DNA of 6,251 bases from Gp22-AA3 sp964384905 (GTDB lineage Bacteria > Acidobacteriota > Polarisedimenticolia > Gp22-AA2). Below, one piece after another: positions 1 to 4,603 of this stretch. A program made the position numbers and the translations under genes. How positions within the stretch are numbered: the stretch's first letter is position 1; the number at the start of each line of letters is the position of its first letter. The stretch lies in the NCBI GenBank assembly GCA_964384905.1, contig CAYLND010000204.1, positions 1-6,251 of the forward strand, given 5' to 3'. The notes under the pieces are model-generated. The model did no database searches. It worked only from the letters and a program-made list of their open reading frames with translations, and was not told the DNA's origin.

Positions 1-63
1 GGTGGGCAGGGAGGTGCAACTGCAACAGTTGATGTCTGGCTATTCGCAACCCAGATCAAATAG
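1..63 (+). CDS. possible C-terminal tail of an upstream cassette gene (partial)
   Basis: Frame 1 is open from the left edge to a TAG at 61-63, giving a 20-residue tail ending LFATQIK. The stop abuts the degenerate left end of the first attC-like site, the same arrangement seen at 1172-1174 where a stop codon sits inside the attC left core. This placement is the only reason for calling it. A second frame is also open from the edge to a TAG at 92-94, so the choice is uncertain. No function can be inferred from so few residues. Confidence 0.25.
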   Translation, partial: GGQGGATATVDVWLFATQIK

Positions 64-143
64 GGTGGCCTCGGCGGGCAGCGGGCTGGGGTAGGATCGG
101 GGACACGACGTTCGCGCGCCGCAGGTGAGCGGGGGCGTTAGCC
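54..143 (+). other. attC: attC-like recombination site, degenerate left half
   Basis: The right end has a clean core, GCGTTAGCC at 135-143, matching the attC right consensus GTTRRRY except at one position. Just inside it lies the inner arm GCGCGCCGCAGG (114-125). This can pair with CCTCGGCGGGC (69-79), with one bulged base and one mismatch. The left core is poor: GATCAAA at 54-60 sits where RYYYAAC is expected if the site is as long as the next two. The 16-nt block at 109-124 is identical to the corresponding block of the next site, which is the strongest argument that it belongs to the same family. It would be the attC of the cassette upstream of the window, with its left half eroded. Confidence 0.55.
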
Positions 144-176
144 GGTCTTGACACGCGATCCGAATACGTGAACTCG

Positions 177-701
177 ATGACTTGGTGGGGTTGGACACTC
201 GTCGTTGCTGTTGCCTTAGTAGGCCTCCGCACGTTTCTCGGCTCACAGGCCCCCGGACGAAATAAGTCTCGGTATGATTTCCAGCACGGTATCCGCGGTT
301 TACTAATCCTGCGCGAGAATGGTGGTTACATGAGCATCGAGCACGCCGCTTCTTCCAGATTCTTGCGGGTGTATCGAGAAGCCGGAGAGGCTCCAGACGC
401 TTTACTGATGATACGGGTGCCCTCCTTACCGGAACAGCAGGCCGCAGAAGGCACCGTCCGTGCGACCCTCGATAGTCAGGGGTTCACGTTCACCACTGAG
501 ACAGCGCCGCTGCCTGGACTCGCCATACCCGTGCCGATTCCTGACATTTGGGCGAAGGATGCTGGAGCGCCGGCGGCTCGGGTGGCCCACCTGGTCCTCG
601 ATTCGTGGGGGTTGGGACCGGACGAAAAATTTCATCTGAGGCTTGAGGGCCGAGGCAGTTGGCGTGGCATGAAACATATGCGGGAGGAGCATTCGCTATG
701 A
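177..701 (+). CDS. cassette-encoded membrane-anchored protein of unknown function
   Basis: I do not recognise this 174-residue protein. After a Trp-rich start (MTWWGW) there is one hydrophobic segment at about residues 6-18. A positively charged stretch (RNKSR) follows at about residues 28-32. This suggests a signal anchor with the rest of the protein outside the membrane, although a cleavable signal cannot be excluded. The middle is mixed alpha/beta-like. A Pro-rich stretch (LPGLAIPVPIPDIW) lies at about residues 112-125, and the tail is basic then acidic. It is the only gene between two attC-like sites and its stop lies 4 bp before the second, as expected of a cassette gene. No Shine-Dalgarno precedes either candidate start. 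A GTG at 168 would add three residues; the ATG was chosen as the commoner start codon. Expression would probably depend on an upstream promoter. Confidence 0.65.
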   Translation: MTWWGWTLVVAVALVGLRTFLGSQAPGRNKSRYDFQHGIRGLLILRENGGYMSIEHAASSRFLRVYREAGEAPDALLMIRVPSLPEQQAAEGTVRATLDSQGFTFTTETAPLPGLAIPVPIPDIWAKDAGAPAARVAHLVLDSWGLGPDEKFHLRLEGRGSWRGMKHMREEHSL

Positions 702-705
702 CGCC

Positions 706-795
706 GTCTAACTTGCGGCTGCACCTGCCTGCACGCGGGAGGTCCATGGTGGCTTGGTCCGCGTTCGCGCGCCGCAGCTTAGCCGGGGCGTTGCC
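706..795 (+). other. attC: attC-like recombination site of the first complete cassette
   Basis: The left core GTCTAAC (706-712) fits RYYYAAC exactly. The right end GCGTTGCC (788-795) looks like the GCGTTAGCC of the preceding site with one base lost. The inner arms are 718-737 and 766-783. If two left-arm bases are left unpaired, as in the next site, 14 of 18 positions pair. The arms enclose a loop of about 28 nt. The site shares its right inner arm and the 14-nt loop-proximal block 731-744 with the site at 1169-1259, and the block 762-777 with the site at 54-143. The damaged right core may lower recombination activity. Confidence 0.7.
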
Positions 796-862
796 GGACA
801 GATGTCCCACGGGCCAGAATTCCGGTGGGTGCATCAGGTAGTAAGATTCTCGGAGGTTGTTC

Positions 863-1174
863 GTGCCCGAACCAGAACTGCCCGACTTTGCCGGTAAGCT
901 GCTTGTTCTCTATCTTTCCAACCCTCCACGCCGCATGGAGGCAGGGGTTCTTCTCGAGTTTGCGACATTCAAGCGATACGGGGATCGGCTATTTCTCGTT
1001 GGTCGGGTGCCTGAAAGGGGCGACTCGGGTTGGGCATCTCGCCTCCCAAGCGCTGTGGCATGGGACTCCGTTGTGCACTATCTCGTTTTCGACACAAGAG
1101 AAGATTACGAGCGCCGCACGGCAAGGGCGCAGCGGACAATCCGACGGCGCTTCATGAAGTGGCTAGCCGGCTAA
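863..1174 (+). CDS. small soluble cassette protein of unknown function
   Basis: This predicted 103-residue cytoplasmic protein has no signal peptide or membrane segment, and I cannot assign it to a named family. The chain begins MPEPELPDFAGKLLVLYL and continues with beta-like stretches (VLLEFATF, RLFLVGRVPE, VVHYLVFDT). It ends in a strongly basic helix (ERRTARAQRTIRRRFMKW) at about residues 82-99, which could bind nucleic acid or simply pack against the core. The start is GTG at 863 because GGAGG at 852-856 lies 6 nt upstream. A TTG at 857 would abut the ribosome binding site. The gene's TAA stop (1172-1174) lies inside the left core of the following attC-like site, a hallmark of integron cassettes. 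An overlapping frame at 825-1157 is a shadow. Confidence 0.7.
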   Translation: MPEPELPDFAGKLLVLYLSNPPRRMEAGVLLEFATFKRYGDRLFLVGRVPERGDSGWASRLPSAVAWDSVVHYLVFDTREDYERRTARAQRTIRRRFMKWLAG

Positions 1175-1259
1175 CAACCGGCTGAAGCTGACGGCACGCG
1201 GGAGGTCGGGGGGGCTTGGAGGTTCCGCGCGCGTGCCGCAGCTTAGCAGGAGCGGTAGC
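1169..1259 (+). other. attC: attC-like recombination site, best preserved in the window
   Basis: The left core GGCTAAC (1169-1175) matches RYYYAAC at all but the second position and contains the stop codon of the preceding gene. The right core is GCGGTAGC (1252-1259), one substitution from GCGTTAGC. The inner arms are GCTGAAGCTGACGGCACGCG (1181-1200) and CGCGTGCCGCAGCTTAGC (1230-1247). They pair over 18 consecutive base pairs once G1184 and A1191 are left out. Those two extra bases are both in the left arm and are separated by six paired positions. This matches the extrahelical bases by which integrases are known to recognise the folded attC strand. Short unpaired spacers (1176-1180 and 1248-1251) lie between core and arms, and the terminal loop is 1201-1229. 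Confidence 0.8.
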
Positions 1260-1271
1260 ACACCTATAGTG

Positions 1272-1733
1272 ATGCTTGCGTTGAGGGTGATGATTGTCGG
1301 CATCGTGGCAGGACTCAGCGTCAGCTGCGCAGAGAGCCCTCGTCCGCAACCTCAATCGGAGGTAATCGCAGGGGATTATGAGCCGGCCAACCCTCCGCCA
1401 GCTCCAGCCTTGCCTCGGGCAACGTACGAGGGTGAGTATATCGGCGGCTTCGAAACCAGTGCCTTCATTGCTTGCGGCTCGAAGGAACGCTGATGGGCAA
1501 AGGGAAGTCTTAGCGCAGTGGCAGAATTTGAGAAGCAGTACCACGAACAAGCGATCCCAAGTGGTTGGTACAACGCGCGGCTATTTCTTCGAGTCGACGC
1601 CACGCCCAGCGCAACAGGCAATTTCGGCCATCTTGGTCAGTACCCGCGAGAGCTTCAGGTGTACCAAGTGATGGAGGTGCGCGAATACCGGGGAGGTGAT
1701 TGTACCCGTCCCCAGCCGGGGATCCATCGCTGA
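1272..1733 (+). pseudogene. lipoprotein-like cassette gene interrupted by an in-frame TGA
   Basis: One reading frame runs from 1272 to the TGA at 1731-1733 and would give 153 residues, but codon 74 (1491-1493) is TGA. The frame on both sides reads as one protein. It has a hydrophobic N-terminus ending LSVSC (Cys19), which is an imperfect lipobox, then a Pro-rich linker (about residues 24-49). A compact domain follows, with YEGEYIGGFETSAF before the stop and GNFGHLGQYPRELQVYQVME after it. The codon after the stop is TGG. From memory, related cassette proteins carry a Trp pair near this point, so TGG to TGA is the simplest explanation. A GTG at 1269 is an alternative start, and no well-placed Shine-Dalgarno is seen. 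The remaining 73-residue product would be a lipid-anchored stub. No function is known to me. A sequencing error is the main alternative. Confidence 0.6.
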
Positions 1734-1833
1734 GCAAGCAGCTCCTCCTACGGACGGTGCTCCTCCCACTAGACCACGGACACTGGGTACTACGCTGTCG
1801 ACGTTTGCGCAGAGACCGATCCAGGGATCTGAT

Positions 1834-1884
1834 GGACGGCAGCCGGCGGATCGGCCGAGATGATTGCGTGAGATCAGGCCGTCC
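1834..1884. repeat. inverted repeat in the convergent spacer after the cassette run
   Basis: GGACGGC at 1834-1840 is the exact reverse complement of GCCGTCC at 1878-1884, and CTG (1829-1831) with CAG (1886-1888) can extend it. The 37-nt loop is long for an intrinsic terminator and there is no T-run on either side, so a transcription-termination role is doubtful. It sits between two convergent genes (spacer 1734-1910), where no attC core (CTAAC or GTTAG) is present. It could be a remnant of the lost third attC or chance in GC-rich DNA. Nothing else is recognisable in the spacer. Confidence 0.3.
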
Positions 1885-1910
1885 CCAGTGCCCATCTGGA
1901 ACCCCACGAC

Positions 1911-3542
1911 TTATTTCGCCGCAGCCCTCGCCTGTTCCGAGCGCGAGGGGATCGAGCCGCCGCACATCGCGGCGATCTGATCCCTGAAGCCTTTCGCCTT
2001 CTCCGGCTGGCCGGCGCGCTCCGCCGCGCGGGCGGCGCCGTCGAGGCTGTTGAGGCGACGGGGGGCCGACTTCAGGGACGTCTCGTACTCGGCCAGCGCG
2101 TCCGCCGGGCGGCCCAGGTCGGCGAGCAGGTCGGCGAGCTGCTCGCGTGCGGGGAGGATCGAGCCGGGGGAGACCGGATGCTTGTCCGAGGTGTCCTCGA
2201 GGTCCGCCGCCGAGCGTAGAAGGTCGATCGCCTGATCGTCCTTCTTCTGGGCGTGGGCGATCCAGCCGGCGGCGGCGCGCCTCTGGACCTCGACCTGGGT
2301 CGCCCAGTCGAACCCGTTGCGGCCCTCGAGCGAAGTCTTGATGGCCGCGAGCTTCGTCTCGGCCTGCCCGGCGGTCTCCAGATCCCCCGCCCGCGCGGCC
2401 CCCACGGCGCGCGCGAAGTGGACGATCGCCTCGGCGGCGGGGTACTTGTCCCAGGCATACGTCGCCGGCTTCACTTGCAGCGCGGCGGCTTCCTTCCAGG
2501 CGCGGCGCTCGAGAGCGAAGCGGGCGGGGATGGCCGCGAGGGCGTAACCCGCGGCCAGCTCAGGAGAGTCGAAGCTCGTCGCCTTCGCGGCCCGATCCAC
2601 CACCTCGCGCGCCTTGTCGTCCTGACCGATTTGCAAGTAGGCGTACTCCAGATAGTCCATGGCGTGCAGGGCGTCGAACGAGGTGGCTCCCGGATGGCTC
2701 TTCGCGATCCAGGCCTGCGCCGTCTGCTCCGAGGCGATGTTGGAGTCGATCGACTCCTGCCACATGCCGAGGCGGGTGAAGATGTGGGAGGGCATGTGCA
2801 GCGCGTGCGGAGCGGAGGGGGCGATCTTCGCGTAGGCGCGGGCCGCGGGAAGCGCCAGCTCCGCCAGTTCCGGATAGTCGAAGGAGTGGATCATGTAGTG
2901 CGCGATGCCCGGATGCTCCGGCTCGAGGGGCAGCAGACGGTTCAGGATCTCCGCCGCCTGCTTCTGCCGCGCGTAGGTCTTGTCGGGCGGAGAGTTGTAG
3001 GCCACGCCCAGGATCGCGAGGGCGTGGAAGATCGCGGCCTCGTGGTCGCCGGGGTTGCGACTCTGGACCTCGGCCATCGCCTGCTCGAAGGCCGCGACCC
3101 GGACCGGGTGCGGCGTCGTGTCCCCCTTGTAGAAGGCGCCGATGGCGGCGATGTAGCCCTTCTCGCGCGTGGTCGGGGAGCCGGTCGTCCAGGCCTTCCG
3201 GGCCGCCTCCCGCCCGATCGCCAGCTCGGCGTCCGGAGCGGGACCCCAGATGATATGGAAGTGGCTCATGGCCACTCCCCACTGCGCCATGGCGCACCCG
3301 GGATCCTTTTTCGCCACGCCGGTGAAGGCCGCGGCCGCCTCGCGGTACGCGAACGAGTGCAGAAGGGAGACGCCGCGCTCGAACGCCTTCTGAACTTCGG
3401 GTTTGCACGAGGTCGGGAAGTGGACCTGCCCGAGCTTCTCCGGCACGGGATGGGCGTGATCGTGCTCAGACTGCGCGGACGCGCCGGCCGGCACGAGCAC
3501 GAGGCCGGCCGCGAGGGCGAGGACGGGAAACGGACTTCGCAT
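1911..3542 (-). CDS. exported TPR-type helical repeat protein
   Basis: This 543-residue protein has a typical signal peptide: a short basic start, a hydrophobic core at about residues 5-18, and an ASA-Q cleavage site after residue 23. A His-rich segment (EHDHAH) begins the mature chain. Next is the motif HFPTSC (residues 41-46) and helical hairpins of TPR character: residues 51-80 (FERGVSLLHSFAYREAAAAF), 148-205, and a canonical TPR at about 465-498 (REQLADLLADLGRPADALAEYE). Conserved-looking His clusters are HYMIHSFD (H215, H219, D222) and HALHMPSH (H246, H249, H253). Cys46 and Cys83 could form a disulfide after export. I recognise the protein type as a common uncharacterised secreted TPR family but know no demonstrated role; protein-protein interaction or envelope function is inferred. 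The start is ATG at 3542, with GGGAGG 5 nt upstream. Longer in-frame starts would bury the signal peptide. Confidence 0.88.
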   Translation of the reverse strand: MRSPFPVLALAAGLVLVPAGASAQSEHDHAHPVPEKLGQVHFPTSCKPEVQKAFERGVSLLHSFAYREAAAAFTGVAKKDPGCAMAQWGVAMSHFHIIWGPAPDAELAIGREAARKAWTTGSPTTREKGYIAAIGAFYKGDTTPHPVRVAAFEQAMAEVQSRNPGDHEAAIFHALAILGVAYNSPPDKTYARQKQAAEILNRLLPLEPEHPGIAHYMIHSFDYPELAELALPAARAYAKIAPSAPHALHMPSHIFTRLGMWQESIDSNIASEQTAQAWIAKSHPGATSFDALHAMDYLEYAYLQIGQDDKAREVVDRAAKATSFDSPELAAGYALAAIPARFALERRAWKEAAALQVKPATYAWDKYPAAEAIVHFARAVGAARAGDLETAGQAETKLAAIKTSLEGRNGFDWATQVEVQRRAAAGWIAHAQKKDDQAIDLLRSAADLEDTSDKHPVSPGSILPAREQLADLLADLGRPADALAEYETSLKSAPRRLNSLDGAARAAERAGQPEKAKGFRDQIAAMCGGSIPSRSEQARAAAK

Positions 3543-3547
3543 CGACA

Positions 3548-3553
3548 CCTCCC
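3548..3553 (-). promoter_or_regulatory. Shine-Dalgarno of the exported TPR gene
   Basis: On the minus strand GGGAGG lies 5 nt before the ATG at 3542. It fixes this start over upstream in-frame codons and puts the signal peptide at the exact N-terminus. Confidence 0.75.
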
Positions 3554-3568
3554 GGGTGTGAGCCCGGG
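3551..3568 (-). promoter_or_regulatory. leader hairpin overlapping the Shine-Dalgarno of the TPR gene
   Basis: Two copies of the self-complementary hexamer CCCGGG (3551-3556 and 3563-3568) are separated by 6 nt. In the transcript they could form a 6-bp all-GC stem with a CUCACA loop. The 3' arm takes in the first three G residues of the GGGAGG ribosome binding site, so folding could damp translation. In a GC-rich genome this may be fortuitous, and no ligand-binding element is recognisable. Confidence 0.35.
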
Positions 3569-3633
3569 CCATTCTGAGCGATGGGAGACGTCTCGCGCAA
3601 CCTTTCCTTACGGGCAACACCTCAGTCCCAAAC

Positions 3634-3652
3634 GATGGACAGAGTGTCCATC
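3634..3652. promoter_or_regulatory. perfect 8-bp inverted repeat, putative operator
   Basis: GATGGACA (3634-3641) and TGTCCATC (3645-3652) are exact reverse complements around a 3-bp centre (GAG). The element lies in the divergent intergenic region, about 92 bp upstream of the TPR start and 145 bp upstream of the plus-strand ATG. Its 19-bp size and symmetry suit a dimeric helix-turn-helix repressor. I cannot assign a regulator family and none is encoded in the window. The 3-bp centre argues against a terminator hairpin. Confidence 0.5.
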
Positions 3653-3796
3653 CCGGGACTTCGTCGCGACGATCCGAATGACCTCGGGTCTCGCGTCGTA
3701 AACGTTTGAGTCGTCGCCGGCTACCGGCGGTCGCCGACGTCGACCGGGTCGTGGCACCGGAATTGCTGCGCGATCTTCGTCCCCGCATCACGTCTC

Positions 3797-4603
3797 ATGA
3801 CGGGAGGTCATTGTGACGAGGCTCCCTTGAAGCTGAGACGGCTCTCGCCGAACGAGCCGGTTCAGCGGGACGAGTACGGCTGGGTCCGATCCCTCCTGCG
3901 CGAGAGAAATCACGCCGACTCCCCGGACGACGACCCACCGGAAGATCACCAGGACGTGGGGGTCATGGTGGAGAGCGACCTGGTGAGGACGGTGCTGCTC
4001 ACGTTCCTTCTCGGCGCCCTGGCGTGCCTCACGATCTATCTCGCCTACCGCGTGACGGCGGGCGAGGGGCGGCGCATCTTCCCGGCGATGGCGGCGCTGG
4101 CCGCCTTCCTGGGGTGCGGGGCGGTCGCTTTCCGCGGCCGGTTACTTGTGCGGTTCGTTTTCGGGCTCGGGTCGGTGTGCGCCTTCGCGCTGCTCGTGGA
4201 TCAGTTCGTCTACTATCGCTGGCAGCGGCGGGTCGAAGGCGTCGTCACGACCCTGCAGCGGAGCATCGATTCGGGCGCGACCGTTCTCAGCGATCCGACG
4301 AAGCTGCGCCCCACGTCCTTCCGGATCGATCCGGATCGTGAGGTCGTCCTCAAGTTCGAGCCGCCGGCCCTGGCGTGGACGTACCACCTGGACGCCGGCT
4401 CGCCGCTGGGGCACACGCTGGTCTCGGGGTGGTATCGACTCCTCTCGAAAGTCACGCGCGGCCGCAGCCTGGACAGGGTGTCGCGAACGGTCGTCCACCC
4501 GCACGAAGTCTACGCGGTCAGCGTCGCGCCGCCGGGCGACGGGGTTCCGGCCTGTCAGCCTCGCCGTTACTTCGAGCCGCCGTCCAGCGCAAAGTCTCCA
4601 TAG
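3797..4603 (+). CDS. three-helix membrane protein of unknown function
   Basis: I do not recognise this 268-residue protein. An acidic, probably disordered N-terminal segment (DSPDDDPPEDHQD at about residues 41-53) precedes three hydrophobic helices at about 62-85, 94-112 and 118-139. A soluble domain of roughly 125 residues follows, starting with a basic amphipathic stretch (RWQRRVEGVVTTLQRSI). Strong third-position GC and a natural amino-acid mix support coding, unlike the Arg-rich shadow frames opposite. The start is uncertain. ATG 3797 has no Shine-Dalgarno; TTG 3827 has GAGG 5 nt upstream; ATG 3965 would remove the acidic segment and begin just before helix 1. The gene is divergent from the TPR gene, sharing the putative operator region. 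Its last 37 bp overlap the 3' end of the convergent amidohydrolase gene. A role in sensing or envelope assembly is conceivable, but nothing in the sequence proves it. Confidence 0.7.
   Translation: MTGGHCDEAPLKLRRLSPNEPVQRDEYGWVRSLLRERNHADSPDDDPPEDHQDVGVMVESDLVRTVLLTFLLGALACLTIYLAYRVTAGEGRRIFPAMAALAAFLGCGAVAFRGRLLVRFVFGLGSVCAFALLVDQFVYYRWQRRVEGVVTTLQRSIDSGATVLSDPTKLRPTSFRIDPDREVVLKFEPPALAWTYHLDAGSPLGHTLVSGWYRLLSKVTRGRSLDRVSRTVVHPHEVYAVSVAPPGDGVPACQPRRYFEPPSSAKSP

Larger units (their letters stand above)
54..1733 (+). mobile_element. integron gene-cassette run without integrase in view (CALIN-like)
   Basis: Three short same-strand genes alternate with three attC-like palindromes of nearly equal length (90, 90 and 91 bp). 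The sites share exact blocks: CGTTCGCGCGCCGCAG occurs at 109-124 and 762-777, GCACGCGGGAGGTC at 731-744 and 1194-1207, and GCCGCAGCTTAGC at 771-783 and 1235-1247. One promoterless-looking gene followed closely by its attC is the standard cassette layout, and cassettes usually encode unrecognised small proteins, as here. No tyrosine-recombinase integrase or attI site is visible. By the polarity of attC sites, an integrase would be expected left of the window. The run could be the distal part of a chromosomal integron or a cluster of attC sites lacking an integrase. The right boundary is unclear because no attC follows the last gene. The cassette reading rests on repeat structure seen directly plus general knowledge of attC architecture. 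Confidence 0.75.

Noticed and set aside
148..153. TTGACA resembling a -35 box before the first complete cassette gene
   Set aside because: No -10-like hexamer lies 15-19 bp downstream, and cassettes normally lack their own promoter.
40..246. 68-residue minus-strand open frame at the left edge
   Set aside because: It runs antisense across the attC-like site and the start of the cassette gene, with no ribosome binding site or recognisable domain.
825..1157. 110-residue plus-strand frame overlapping the second cassette gene
   Set aside because: The frame starting at 863 has a well-placed GGAGG and ends inside the attC core; this one has neither.
1491..1493. TGA recoded as tryptophan or selenocysteine
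   Set aside because: Another gene in the window ends naturally in TGA, no selenocysteine-insertion hairpin is evident just downstream, and a nonsense mutation is simpler.
1510..1965. Minus-strand frames across the third cassette and spacer
   Set aside because: Basic, low-complexity translations with no ribosome binding site. They are opposite a frame that reads as a coherent lipoprotein-like protein.
2253..3701. 482-residue open frame on the plus strand
   Set aside because: It is the antisense of the exported TPR gene, is Arg/Gly-rich with no domain, and arises from high GC on the opposite strand.
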